Below, piece by piece: positions 49,910 through 58,903 of a DNA stretch of 64,000 bases. Position numbers and translations under genes: made by a program. Under the pieces are notes generated by a model. That model was not told the DNA's origin and made no database searches. It worked only from the letters and a program-made list of their open reading frames with translations. How positions within the stretch are numbered: the first letter of the stretch is position 1; each line of letters begins with the position of its first letter. Origin of the DNA: Pseudonocardia hydrocarbonoxydans (lineage in GTDB: Bacteria; Actinomycetota; Actinomycetes; Mycobacteriales; Pseudonocardiaceae); NCBI RefSeq assembly GCF_006539565.1, contig NZ_BJNG01000003.1, positions 1-64,000 on the forward strand, written 5' to 3'.

Positions 49910-50608
49910 TCAGGGTGCGGACTCGGGGTCGGCCGCGGTGAGGTGCGCCCACATGCGCTCGGCGATCCCGCCGGACCACACGGCCCGGCGGGCGGCCTCG
50001 TCGTCGGGGATCACCGGGGCGCTGTCGGCGGCGCCGGCGCGGTGGACCTCCAGCTCGACCCGGGCGGCGTCCTCGAGGTACCAGCTCAGGACCACGGCGC
50101 GCTCGATCGAGGAGCCGACCACGACGGCCCCGTTGCCGCGCATGACGATGGCGGCGCCGTCACCGAGCTCGTCGGCGAGGGCGTCGGCGGCGGCGGTGTC
50201 GCGCAGCAGCTGCACGTCGTCCCACAGGGCCACCCGCGGCGCGAGGTAGCAGCCGAAGCCGTGCCGGGCGCGGGGCACCCGGCGCAGCGCCGACAACGCC
50301 ATGACCTGCGGCGACTGGATCCGGCAGACCGCACCGACGTCGGCGCGGCGGGCATAGACGCTCTGGTGCAGGCGCACCTCGCCGAGCACGCCCGCGGGCA
50401 GCTGACCACGGACGGGCACCCGGGTGCACGGGACGCCCGCAGGGACGAGGCCCATCGGCACGGGTGGGCAGACCAGGAACGTGTCCGCGTCCAGGCGTAC
50501 CGAGACGTGTCCGTAGGCGTGCACGAGGCCGGCCCGGGACAGGGAGCGGGCCGCGATCCGGACCGAGCGGGCCGCGGCGTCGACGCCGCCGCACTGCAGC
50601 GTGTTCAC
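49910..50608 (-). CDS. Class II aldolase/adducin family protein (decarboxylase-like)
   Basis: A 232-residue protein of the class II aldolase fold, with AGLVHAYGHVSVRLDADTFLVCPP, LGEVRLHQSVYARRADVGAVC and WYLEDAARVELEVH. In the usual place of the metal-binding His-x-His, it has CRIQSPQ. Relatives in aromatic-acid clusters include 3,4-dihydroxyphthalate 2-decarboxylases, so a ring-acid decarboxylase role is the leading inference. Its GTG overlaps the MarR stop (GTGA). Divergent from the Rieske cluster and part of the same regulon by position. Confidence 0.8.
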   Translation of the reverse strand: MNTLQCGGVDAAARSVRIAARSLSRAGLVHAYGHVSVRLDADTFLVCPPVPMGLVPAGVPCTRVPVRGQLPAGVLGEVRLHQSVYARRADVGAVCRIQSPQVMALSALRRVPRARHGFGCYLAPRVALWDDVQLLRDTAAADALADELGDGAAIVMRGNGAVVVGSSIERAVVLSWYLEDAARVELEVHRAGAADSAPVIPDDEAARRAVWSGGIAERMWAHLTAADPESAP

Positions 50609-51162
50609 GCGTTCTGCGCGGACGTCGCGAGCCCGTCGCGTCCGCCCGCGCCCGCGGCGTCCTGGACGGAGCCGAGCAGCTTCTCCAGCAGGTGCACCAG
50701 GGTCTCCTTCTCGTCGGCGCTGAGTCCGCCGGTCAGCAGCTCGAGGTAGCGCCAGTGCCCCGGCAGGAACCCGGCGAGGAACTCGGTGCCCGCCTCGGTG
50801 ATGGAGACGAGGAAGGAGCGCCGGTCGTCGGGGTTGACCGCGCAGTCGACCAGCCGGCGCCGCCGCAGGCCGTCGACCACGCTGGTCAGGTTGCCGGGGC
50901 GCACCGCGACCGCGTCGCCCAGCTCGGCCATCGTCAGTGCTCCGTCGGCCCGGTGCAGCACCGTGAGGACGTTGAACTGGCGCAGCGTGATGTCGTGCGG
51001 GGCGAGCTCGGCGGTGTGCGCCCGGTCGTAGACCGCGGTCGTGCGGTACAGCGTCAGGGTGAGCGCGAGGACTGTCGGATCGAGGTCGGTCCCGAACTCG
51101 CGGGTGGCGATCTCGACCTGTTCACCGATGCTCAGCGACGACCTGCGGGGGCCTCGGGTCAT
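50605..51162 (-). CDS. MarR-family repressor of the aromatic cluster
   Basis: A 185-residue winged-helix regulator, with LTLRQFNVLTVLHRADGALTMAELGDAVAV, then PGNLTSVVDGLRRRRLVDCAVNPDDRRSFLVSIT as wing, and a long C-terminal helix. MarR proteins release DNA when bound by aromatic acids. GAGGAAGG precedes the ATG at 51162. It lies between the aldolase and the extradiol dioxygenase, and a palindrome in the divergent promoter is its likely operator. Confidence 0.9.
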   Translation of the reverse strand: MTRGPRRSSLSIGEQVEIATREFGTDLDPTVLALTLTLYRTTAVYDRAHTAELAPHDITLRQFNVLTVLHRADGALTMAELGDAVAVRPGNLTSVVDGLRRRRLVDCAVNPDDRRSFLVSITEAGTEFLAGFLPGHWRYLELLTGGLSADEKETLVHLLEKLLGSVQDAAGAGGRDGLATSAQNA

Positions 51163-51401
51163 GGGCCTTCCTCACGTGAGCTCTTGTCCCGGAAACGGAT
51201 GGGAGCGGCTCCGACCGGCGCCGCTGCGCCGCCGCAGGGCGTCGCGCAGGGCCGCTCGGATCGGTTCGGCCGCCGTCACATGATGGCAGGAGCGCGGCCT
51301 CCGGGAAAGTAGTCGCCATCGATAAAAGTCGTCTTGACTGATAGTTACCAACTATGAATACTTCTGCACCGGTGGCTGACGTCACACAGAGAGGTGGACC
51401 G
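51163..51401. promoter_or_regulatory. Divergent control region of the aromatic cluster
   Basis: The longest gene-free stretch (239 bp). On the plus strand, TTGACT (51334-51339) and AATACT (51357-51362) form a promoter with a 17-bp spacer, and ATAGTT-ACC-AACTAT (51341-51355) fills that spacer as a MarR-size operator. The region from 51300 is unusually AT-rich. The MarR gene's own promoter must lie between 51163 and 51340 but I cannot place it. Confidence 0.75.
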
Positions 51402-52469
51402 GTGGCAGAGATTCTCGGGATCGGGTTGTCCCACTACCCGCCCTTCGGGGGCACGGACCAGGACATGGCGGGGATCCTGCGGTGGACGCTGCAGGACCCG
51501 GCGATCCCCGACAGCCAGCGCGACCCGGCGAACTGGCCGGCGCTCATGCAGCGCGAGTGGGGCCAGGACCAGGGCGCGTCCGCGGCGCCGGAGCACCGGG
51601 CGGCCCTCGTGGCGGGCTTCGAGCGGACCCGTGCCGCGCTCGACGACTTCCAGCCCGACGCGGTGCTGATCTGGGGCGACGACCAGTACGAGAACTTCCG
51701 CGAGGACATCATCCCGCCCTACGCGGTGCTCGCCTACGAGGACATGGAGGTCCGCCCGTGGGCGCAGGCGTCCGAGTCCTCGGACATGGTGGGCAAGCCC
51801 AACGCGTGGGGGGAGCCCGCGGACACGGTCTTCGCGGTGCGCGGCAGGCCCGACATCGCCAAGCATCTCGTGACAGGCCTGCTCGAGCAGGGCGTCGACG
51901 CGGCCTACGCCTACGAGAAGCTCCACCACCCCGGTCTGCCGCACGCGTTCCTCAACGCGGTCCTCTACCTCGACTACCACCGGGCGGGCTTCCCCTACCC
52001 GGTGATCCCGTTCCCGATCAACTGCTACGGCCGCCGCGTCGTGAGCTACCGCGGGTTCACCAGCAGGCTGGGCGAGACCAGGGAGCTGGACCCGCCGTCG
52101 CCGCAGCCCCGCCGGCTCATGGACGTGGGTGCCGCGGCGGCACGGATCCTGGCCGACTCGCCGTGGCGAATCGCGCTGGTGGCGTCCTCGAGCTGGTCGC
52201 ACGCCTTCCTCTGCGACCCGACCTACCGGCTGCGCCCCGACACCGCGGCCGACCTGCGGCTCTACGACGCGCTGGTCAAGGGCGACCTCGACGAGTGGCG
52301 CGGCACGCCGCTGGAGTCCATCGAGGAGTCCGGCCAGCAGGAACTGCTCAACTGGTTCCCGCTGCTCGGCGCCATGGAGGCCCTCGGCAGGCCGACGCCG
52401 ACGTGGAGCGACTTCACCCCGACCGACGTCTTCAACTCCAACAAGGTGTTCGTGACCTACGAACCGTAG
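51402..52469 (+). CDS. LigB-type extradiol ring-cleavage dioxygenase (class III)
   Basis: A 355-residue enzyme of the LigB catalytic-subunit family, which opens catechol-type rings with Fe(II). Visible are LGIGLSHYPPFGGTDQDM, DAVLIWGDDQYENFRED, LHHPGLPHAFLNAVLYLDY and VASSSWSHAFL, with several of the expected His and Asp ligands. No separate LigA-like small subunit is nearby. GTG at 51402 (after GAGAGGTGG) is chosen because the ATG at 51354 lies inside the operator and upstream of the expected transcript start. Confidence 0.88.
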   Translation: MAEILGIGLSHYPPFGGTDQDMAGILRWTLQDPAIPDSQRDPANWPALMQREWGQDQGASAAPEHRAALVAGFERTRAALDDFQPDAVLIWGDDQYENFREDIIPPYAVLAYEDMEVRPWAQASESSDMVGKPNAWGEPADTVFAVRGRPDIAKHLVTGLLEQGVDAAYAYEKLHHPGLPHAFLNAVLYLDYHRAGFPYPVIPFPINCYGRRVVSYRGFTSRLGETRELDPPSPQPRRLMDVGAAAARILADSPWRIALVASSSWSHAFLCDPTYRLRPDTAADLRLYDALVKGDLDEWRGTPLESIEESGQQELLNWFPLLGAMEALGRPTPTWSDFTPTDVFNSNKVFVTYEP

Positions 52470-52516
52470 GCGGCGTCCGACGCCGAGCCCGACCGACCCC
52501 CAGAGGAGTCCCGCCC

Positions 52517-53884
52517 ATGACATCGCCGTCCCGGCCCGTCGCCGAGATCGACGCGGAGAACCTGGTGCTCCAGGGCCCCAAGACGTTCCGCGTCCACGGC
52601 AGCGTCTACACCGACGAGGCCGTCTTCCGGGAGGAGATGCAGCGCATCTACTCCTCGACCTGGGTCTTCGTCGCCCACGAGAGCCAGCTCCCGCACCCCG
52701 GGGACTACAAGACCTCGCACATCGGGCTCCAGCCGGTGATCGTGAGCCGCTCGGAGGACGGCGCGGTGCACGTGCTGTTCAACCGCTGCGTGCACAGGGC
52801 CGCCGTGGTCTGCCGCATGGACAAGGGGACCGCCAACTACTTCCGCTGCCCGTACCACGGCTGGGTGTACGGCAACGACGGCCGGCTCACCGGGATCTCC
52901 CAGCGGGGCGGCGGGTACGACGACGACTTCGACGCCCCGGAGGGGCTCAAGCGGGCCGCGCGCGTCGAGAGCTACCGGGGGCTGGTGTTCGCCTCGCTGA
53001 ACCCCGACGTCCCACCGCTGACCGAGCACCTGGGCAACGCACGGCACTGGATCGACCGGCAGTTCGACCGCTCGCCGGAGGGCTCGATCGACCTGCGCTA
53101 CGCGCCGCACGTCAGCCAGTACGAGGGCAACTGGAAGTTCCAGGCCGAGAACACGGTGGACGGCTACCACGGCGACCACGTGCACGAGTCCTTCTGGATG
53201 GTCCAGGAGCAGTTCGGCCGGGAGTCCGGGACGCACGGTGCCTACACCCAGAGCTCGGTCCGCGACATCAAGAAGATGCGCCGCCAGGGCCAGGTCATGG
53301 GCTTCGAGGGCGGTCACGGCCTGTGGAACACCCCGTTCGACCCCGCGGCGCTCGACGGTCTGCTCGCCGGCCCCCACGCCGACTACTACCAGACCCTGCT
53401 GGACCGTCACGGGCGCGACGAGCTGCTCGTGATGCTGTCCAACATCAACGTCTACGTCTTCCCCAACCTCGGGGTGCTGCACGGCCAGCTGCGCGTGATC
53501 CGGCCGATGACAGTGGAGCGGACCGAGGTCGCCCTGTACCCCTTCGCCCTGTCGGGGGCCCCGGACGCGCTCAACGAGGAGCGGCTCGCGGGCTACGAAC
53601 GCTTCTTCGGGCCGAGCAGCTTCGGCTCGCCCGACGACGTGGAGATCTTCGCCCTCAACCAGGAGGGCCTGCAGGCCGGGGCCGTGGACTGGCTGATCCT
53701 CGAGCGCGGGATCAGCCGGGAGAAGGTGGTCGACGACGTCGACCGGACCAGTCACGTCACCGACGAGACGCCGCAGCGGCAGTTCTACCGGCGGTGGCTG
53801 CGGGCGATGGGTGCCTCCGCGGTGCCGGACACGGTGCCGGAGCCCCTGCGGGCGCAGGCCCGGGTGGCGGGGGCGCAGGCATGA
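52517..53884 (+). CDS. Rieske ring-hydroxylating dioxygenase, alpha subunit
   Basis: A 455-residue oxygenase large subunit. The Rieske centre is C-x-H-x17-C-x2-H (CVHRAAVVC then CPYHGWVY). The catalytic domain has the mononuclear iron site in NTVDGYHGDHVHESF. It resembles BenA/aromatic-acid dioxygenase large subunits, catalysing cis-dihydroxylation with O2. CAGAGGAG precedes the ATG. It overlaps the beta subunit gene (ATGA). Confidence 0.93.
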   Translation: MTSPSRPVAEIDAENLVLQGPKTFRVHGSVYTDEAVFREEMQRIYSSTWVFVAHESQLPHPGDYKTSHIGLQPVIVSRSEDGAVHVLFNRCVHRAAVVCRMDKGTANYFRCPYHGWVYGNDGRLTGISQRGGGYDDDFDAPEGLKRAARVESYRGLVFASLNPDVPPLTEHLGNARHWIDRQFDRSPEGSIDLRYAPHVSQYEGNWKFQAENTVDGYHGDHVHESFWMVQEQFGRESGTHGAYTQSSVRDIKKMRRQGQVMGFEGGHGLWNTPFDPAALDGLLAGPHADYYQTLLDRHGRDELLVMLSNINVYVFPNLGVLHGQLRVIRPMTVERTEVALYPFALSGAPDALNEERLAGYERFFGPSSFGSPDDVEIFALNQEGLQAGAVDWLILERGISREKVVDDVDRTSHVTDETPQRQFYRRWLRAMGASAVPDTVPEPLRAQARVAGAQA

Positions 53885-54408
53885 GCGCCCCCACCGCCGG
53901 CGATCTCACCACCCTCGACGTCGCCGCCGCCGCCGCGTTCCTGCACCGCGAGGCCCGGCTGCTCGACGAGCGCAGGCTGGACGAGTGGCTGGGGCTCTTC
54001 GCCCCGGACGCGCTGTACTGGCTGCCGATCAACGCCGACGCCGAGCCGGGGACGCACCGCGACACCTCGCTCATCTTCGACGGCGACGTGCGCAGGCGGG
54101 AGCGCGTCTACCGGCTGCTGTCGACGCCGCTGCCCTCGCAGAACCCGCCGTCACGCACCCTGCACGCGGTGTCGAACGTCGAGGTCGAGCCGGCCGCGGA
54201 CGGGGTCGTGCGGGTGTACTCCAACCAGCTCGTGGTCGAGGTGCGGACCGGTGACCACACCCAGCGCGGCCTGGGTACGCAGAACATCTTCGCCGGGCAC
54301 TGCACCCACGACCTGGTGCGCCACGAGGGGGAGTGGCGGATCCGGATGAAGAAGCTGGTCCTGCTGACGCGCGACGCCGCCGTCCCCAACCTGACCTTCA
54401 TGCTGTGA
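53881..54408 (+). CDS. Ring-hydroxylating dioxygenase, beta subunit
   Basis: A 175-residue small subunit of the NTF2-like fold, with AFLHREARLLDERRLDEWLGLF, ALYWLPINADAEPGTHRDTS and WRIRMKKLVLLTRDAAVPN near the C-terminus. It stabilises the alpha3beta3 oxygenase. Overlaps both neighbours (ATGA at the start, GTGA at the end). Confidence 0.92.
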   Translation: MSAPTAGDLTTLDVAAAAAFLHREARLLDERRLDEWLGLFAPDALYWLPINADAEPGTHRDTSLIFDGDVRRRERVYRLLSTPLPSQNPPSRTLHAVSNVEVEPAADGVVRVYSNQLVVEVRTGDHTQRGLGTQNIFAGHCTHDLVRHEGEWRIRMKKLVLLTRDAAVPNLTFML

Positions 54409-54635
54409 ACGCCGACCAGACGGACACCTGGGTGGTCCGCAACGAGTTCGCCATGGTCGAGGTGGCGCTGGACCGGCAGGCGCACGACGCGCGGCTGCGC
54501 ATCACCGACCGGCAGACCGGTCGGACCGTCCACCTCGACGCCCTCGAACTGGAGGCGCTGACCCGCATCGGGCACGGCGATCTCCGGTCGCTCCTCGATC
54601 CGTCCGGCCCGACGGCCGTGCTGCACGAGGACTGA
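54405..54635 (+). CDS. Small Rieske-cluster protein (76 aa)
   Basis: A 76-residue protein (VVRNEFAMVEVALDRQAHDARL; TVHLDALELEALTRIGHGDLRSLL). Similar short proteins in actinobacterial ring-hydroxylase clusters are often labelled dihydrodiol dehydrogenase by association, but it is far too short for that activity. Its GTG overlaps the beta subunit stop, so it is made along with the oxygenase; a subunit or chaperone role is possible. Confidence 0.75.
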   Translation: MNADQTDTWVVRNEFAMVEVALDRQAHDARLRITDRQTGRTVHLDALELEALTRIGHGDLRSLLDPSGPTAVLHED

Positions 54636-54746
54636 CCGCACGTCCGGCCGCCGCGGGGACCGGCCGAGCACCTGACCGCACCACCACCGGGCGAGCCCGG
54701 CGGCAGGAGCGGGCCCTCATCGCAACGAAGCCAAGGAGGCAGGAAC

Positions 54747-55850
54747 ATGGCCCGTCCGGGAACCACACCAGCGGGACGGCGCCCGCGCCGCAGCGCGGGT
54801 CACATCGTGCGCAGGACACTGGCGGCCGCGGCCGTCCTGCTGCTGGCCGCCGGGTGCGCCGGATCGGGAGGCGGTGCCGACGCCCCCACACCCGTCCGGG
54901 TCGGTGCGACGTTCGGCGGCAGCGACATCGCCTTCTTCCTGGCGCAAGAGCGCGGCTACTTCGCCGAGGCGGGACTCGACGTCGAGCTCGTCAAGTTCGC
55001 GTCGGCCTCGGACATGATCGCGCCGCTGGGCGCGGGCCAGATCGAGGTGGCGGGCGGCGCCCCGAGCGCGGGCCTGTTCAACGCGCTGTCCCGCGACGTC
55101 GGCCTGAAGATCGTCGCGGACAAGGGCACCAACGTGCCGGGCCAGGGCTACTTCTCCCTCCTGGTGCGCCGCGACCTCGTCGACAGCGGGCAGTACACCG
55201 GTCTCGGCGACCTCGCCGGGCGCAGGATCGGCTTCACCGGCGCGGGCAACACGACGCAGGCCCTGGTCGCCGCCGGGCTGGAGTCGGTGGGCCGGCAGTA
55301 CGGCAACGCCGGGATCGGTGAGGAGTTCCTCGGCTTCGCCGAGCAGGTCACCGCGCTGCAAAACGGATCCATCGAGGCGGGCACGGTCATCGAGCCGTTC
55401 GCCTCACGCGCGGTCGCCGACGGCTCGGTCGTGGCCTACCCCGGTGACGAGTTCTACCCGAACCAGCAGGTGGCGGTCGTGATGTACGGCGAGAGCTTCA
55501 TCGACGACGACCCCGACGCCGCGCGCCGGTTCATGATCGCCTACATGCGCGCGGCACGGGACTACAACGACGCGATCGTCGACGGCAGGCTGGCCGGCCC
55601 CGGGGCCGACGCGATCATCGCCACCCTGGTCGCGAACACCACGGTCAAGGACCCGGAGGTGCACCGCAACGCCGGGCCCGCCGGACTGCAGCCCGACGTC
55701 TCCCTGTCGCTGGAGAGCATGGAGCGCGACCTCGCGTTCTGGAAGTCGCAGAACCTGATCGAGGGCGAGATCTCGCTCGCCGACGCGGTCGACACCTCCT
55801 TCGTGGACGCGGCGGTCGGCGAGCTCGGCCCGTACGAGTCCCCGAACTGA
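54747..55850 (+). CDS. ABC transporter substrate-binding lipoprotein (nitrate/sulfonate/taurine type)
   Basis: A 367-residue exported lipoprotein. Lipobox LLAAGC gives Cys37 after a basic, hydrophobic leader. The mature part is SsuA/TauA-like (GATFGGSDIAFFLAQERGYFAEAGLDVELV; GAGQIEVAGGAPSAGLFNAL). By context it captures an aromatic acid, as the related phthalate importer of Rhodococcus does. AAGGAGG precedes the ATG. Confidence 0.9.
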   Translation: MARPGTTPAGRRPRRSAGHIVRRTLAAAAVLLLAAGCAGSGGGADAPTPVRVGATFGGSDIAFFLAQERGYFAEAGLDVELVKFASASDMIAPLGAGQIEVAGGAPSAGLFNALSRDVGLKIVADKGTNVPGQGYFSLLVRRDLVDSGQYTGLGDLAGRRIGFTGAGNTTQALVAAGLESVGRQYGNAGIGEEFLGFAEQVTALQNGSIEAGTVIEPFASRAVADGSVVAYPGDEFYPNQQVAVVMYGESFIDDDPDAARRFMIAYMRAARDYNDAIVDGRLAGPGADAIIATLVANTTVKDPEVHRNAGPAGLQPDVSLSLESMERDLAFWKSQNLIEGEISLADAVDTSFVDAAVGELGPYESPN

Positions 55851-55880
55851 GGCCCACCACCCACCGCGGGAAGGACCGAC

Positions 55881-56750
55881 ATGACCGATCGACCGACGGC
55901 CTCGCTCCAGGAGCCCCCGGCTCGGCACAGCACGGACCCCGATCCCCCCGTACCGCCGGGGCGGCGCACCAAGATCCGCTTCGACGCGGTGCGGAAGGAG
56001 TTCACGACCCGCAAGGGGTCCGTCACGGCGGTCGACGACGTCTCGCTCGACATCGCCGACGGCGAGTTCTTCATGATCGTCGGACCGAGCGGCTGCGGGA
56101 AGACCACGCTGCTGCGCATGATCGCCGGGCTCGAGGAGCCCACCGGCGGGAGGATCGACATCGCGGCCACCTCCACCGACCGGCCCGAGATGTCGATGAT
56201 CTTCCAGGGCGACTCGCTCTTCCCGTGGATGACGGTCTGGGACAACGCGTCCTACGGCCTGCGCATGCGCAACGTGCCGAAGACCGAGATCCACGACGTC
56301 GTCGGGCACTACCTGGCCCGGACCGGCCTGAGCCGCTTCGCCGACTCCTATCCCCACCAGCTCTCCGGCGGCATGCGGCAGCGCGTCGGTATCGCGCGGG
56401 CGTTCGCGAACGACCCGGAGGTACTGCTCATGGACGAGCCCTTCTCGGCGCTCGACGAACAGAACAAGCTGCTGCTGCAGGGCGAGCTGCTGCGGATCTG
56501 GGAGGAGACGCGCAAGACCGTCCTGTTCATCACCCACAGCGTCGACGAGGCGGTGAGCCTGGGCGACCGGGTCATGGTGATGACCGCCCACCCGGGCCGC
56601 GAGAAGGCGACCCTCGACGTCCCCTTCAGCCGGCCCCGCGACATGTTGGCGCTGCGTACCGAGCCCACCTACGGAGAGCTGGTCTTCCACATCTGGGGCC
56701 TGTTGCGCGACGAGGTCAACCAGGCCCAGGCCGAGGAGATGCGACGATGA
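55881..56750 (+). CDS. ABC transporter ATP-binding protein (SsuB/TauB type)
   Basis: A 289-residue ATPase. Walker A is GPSGCGKTTLLRM, signature LSGGMRQRVGIARAF, Walker B VLLMDEPFSALDEQ, H-loop FITHSVDEAV. It powers the importer with the permease that overlaps its stop (ATGA). Gene order binding protein-ATPase-permease is typical for this class. Confidence 0.93.
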   Translation: MTDRPTASLQEPPARHSTDPDPPVPPGRRTKIRFDAVRKEFTTRKGSVTAVDDVSLDIADGEFFMIVGPSGCGKTTLLRMIAGLEEPTGGRIDIAATSTDRPEMSMIFQGDSLFPWMTVWDNASYGLRMRNVPKTEIHDVVGHYLARTGLSRFADSYPHQLSGGMRQRVGIARAFANDPEVLLMDEPFSALDEQNKLLLQGELLRIWEETRKTVLFITHSVDEAVSLGDRVMVMTAHPGREKATLDVPFSRPRDMLALRTEPTYGELVFHIWGLLRDEVNQAQAEEMRR

Positions 56751-57583
56751 CGACGACACCCGTGCGCGCCACGTCCGCCGCGGCCGAGCAGGACCGGTCC
56801 CCGCGCGGGCGGCTGTTCCGGTCGGAGAGCGCGACCGAGCGGTGGGTGAGCATCCTGTCGCCGATCGTGCTGCTGGTGCTGTGGGAGCTCGCCGCCCGGC
56901 TCGGCTGGGTCGACGACCGCTTCTTCCCGCCCCCGTCGGGGATCGCCTCGACGTTCTGGGAGATGACGCTGTCCGGTGAGCTCGTCGGCCACACGCTCAC
57001 CAGCCTGCAGCGCGTCCTGCTCGGGTTCCTGCTGGGCGGAGTGCCGGCGATCCTGATCGGCCTCGCGATGGGCCTCTACCGGCCGGTCCGCGCGGCGGTC
57101 GAGCCGCTGATCTCGGCGACCTACCCGATCCCCAAGAGCGCACTGGTGCCGCTCGCGTTGCTGATCTTCGGCCTGGGCGAGATGTCGAAGATCGCGATCG
57201 TGGCGGTCGGCGTGTTCTTCCCGCTGGCGATCAACACCCTCGCCGGGGTGGCGGGCATCGACCGGATCTACCACGAGGTCGGCAAGACCTACGGCGCCAC
57301 CGGGATGCGCAAGTTCACCACGATCGCGTTCCCCGGTGCGCTGCCGTTGATCCTCACCGGCATCCAGCTCGGGATCGGGATGGGCCTGGTCCTCATCGCG
57401 ATCGCGGAGATGATCGGCGCCAGGGACGGGCTGGGCTACCTGATCTGGAACAGCTGGCAGGTCTTCGCGGTGGAGCGGATGTACGTCGGGCTGCTGGTCA
57501 TCGGCCTGCTGGGGATCGTGCTGACGGCGATCCTGCGCGAGGTCGAGCGCATCGTCGTCCCGTGGCGGCGGCAGGCCCGGTGA
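56747..57583 (+). CDS. ABC transporter permease (SsuC/TauC type)
   Basis: A 278-residue membrane protein with about six helices and the ATPase-contact loop EVGKTYGATGMRKFTTIAFPGALP (EAA motif). It has IPKSALVPLALLIFGLGEMSK, typical of sulfonate/nitrate/aromatic-acid permeases. Overlaps the MFS gene by four bases (GTGA). Confidence 0.92.
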   Translation: MTTTPVRATSAAAEQDRSPRGRLFRSESATERWVSILSPIVLLVLWELAARLGWVDDRFFPPPSGIASTFWEMTLSGELVGHTLTSLQRVLLGFLLGGVPAILIGLAMGLYRPVRAAVEPLISATYPIPKSALVPLALLIFGLGEMSKIAIVAVGVFFPLAINTLAGVAGIDRIYHEVGKTYGATGMRKFTTIAFPGALPLILTGIQLGIGMGLVLIAIAEMIGARDGLGYLIWNSWQVFAVERMYVGLLVIGLLGIVLTAILREVERIVVPWRRQAR

Positions 57584-58845
57584 CGACCGGCCGGCGAGGC
57601 GGTGGCGCCTCGGCAGGGGCACAAGCAGGGGCGGGGACCGCCGTCGCGACCCCGCTGCTGAACCGCCCTGCCCCGCTGGCGACCTACCTGGCGCTGGTCA
57701 TGGGCATCGGACCGCTGGTGCACTACGCGATCAGCGCGATGGGCCCGCTGGTGGTGGCGGACCTGGGCCTGACCGCGACGGAGTTCGGGCTGCTCTGGTT
57801 CGTCAGCTTCGGCGCGGCCGGGTTGTGCACGATCACCGGGGGCAAGCTCACCGACCGGTTCGGCGCCCGGATCCTGCTGTGCGGGGTGTTCGTCGTGGCG
57901 GGCGTGTCGCTGGTGACGGCGGGTCTGGCCGGGGCCTACGGCTGGCTGGTGCTCGCGCTGGCGCTGTCCGGCGTGGCCCAGTCCGTCTCCAACCCGGCGA
58001 CGAACTCCGTGGTCGCGGGGGCGGTGCCCGCCCACCGGCGGGGCGTGGTGCTGGGCATCAAGCAGTCGGGCGTGCAGGCCAGCCAGTTCGCCGCCGGGCT
58101 GGCGCTGCCCTCCGCGGCGCTGCTGCTCGGGTGGCGGGCCGCGGTGCTCGCCTGCGCCGCGGTCGCCGTCGTCGGCCTGCTGGTCACCGTCGTCGGGCTC
58201 CCCCGCGAACCGGGCGCGGGCCGCCGCGACCGGGGCGTGCGCTCGTCGGTGCCGATCGAGGTCCGGTGGATGACCCTGTACGCGTTCGGGATGGGCGTCG
58301 TCACCCAGGCGACGAACGTCTACCTGCCCCTCTACGGCCACCAGGAGCTGGGGCTGTCGATCACCCAGGCCGGACTGGTCGCGGCCGTGCTCGGCGGGGT
58401 CGGGGTCGTCGCCCGGCTGTGCTGGGGCCGGCTGAGCGACCGGTTCACCGACGTCCGCCTCCCGTTGCTGGTGCTGGCGCTCCTGGCCGCCGCCGCGATG
58501 TCCGCGGTCCTGCTCGCCGCGCGCGCCGGGCAGTGGCTGCTGTGGACGGGCGCGGGGCTGTTCAGCATCAGTGCGCTGGCCGCCAACGTGATCATCATGG
58601 TGGCGATCGTCCGGTTCGTGCGTCGCGAGGAGGTCGGCCACGCCACCGGATGGGTGTCGCTGGGCCTCTACGCCGGGTTCACGGTCGGCCCCCTGGGTTT
58701 CGGGCTGCTCGTCGACGCCGCGGGCTTCATGGCCGCGTGGTCGGCGACCGCGGTAATCGGCCTGCTGCTCGCGGTGCTGATGGCCGCGCTGCGGACGCTG
58801 CGGCGGCGCCGCCCGGACGACGCTCCTGCGCCGCGGCCCGGCTGA
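57580..58845 (+). CDS. MFS transporter in the aromatic cluster
   Basis: A 421-residue carrier with twelve membrane segments, TITGGKLTDRFGARILLCG as the loop 2-3 motif and LGIKQSGVQASQFAAGL in helix 5. A second uptake or an efflux route for the aromatic substrate or an intermediate. The GTG overlaps the permease stop, so it is co-translated with the ABC importer. Confidence 0.88.
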   Translation: MTTGRRGGGASAGAQAGAGTAVATPLLNRPAPLATYLALVMGIGPLVHYAISAMGPLVVADLGLTATEFGLLWFVSFGAAGLCTITGGKLTDRFGARILLCGVFVVAGVSLVTAGLAGAYGWLVLALALSGVAQSVSNPATNSVVAGAVPAHRRGVVLGIKQSGVQASQFAAGLALPSAALLLGWRAAVLACAAVAVVGLLVTVVGLPREPGAGRRDRGVRSSVPIEVRWMTLYAFGMGVVTQATNVYLPLYGHQELGLSITQAGLVAAVLGGVGVVARLCWGRLSDRFTDVRLPLLVLALLAAAAMSAVLLAARAGQWLLWTGAGLFSISALAANVIIMVAIVRFVRREEVGHATGWVSLGLYAGFTVGPLGFGLLVDAAGFMAAWSATAVIGLLLAVLMAALRTLRRRRPDDAPAPRPG

Positions 58846-58903
58846 GGTGCGTCCGCACGATCCGCCCCCGTCACCCCGTTCCCCGATGCACTGGAGGAGA
58901 ACC

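Noticed and set aside
51354-51401. ATG start for the extradiol dioxygenase
   Set aside because: The ATG lies in the MarR operator, upstream of the -10, and the added residues match no family member.
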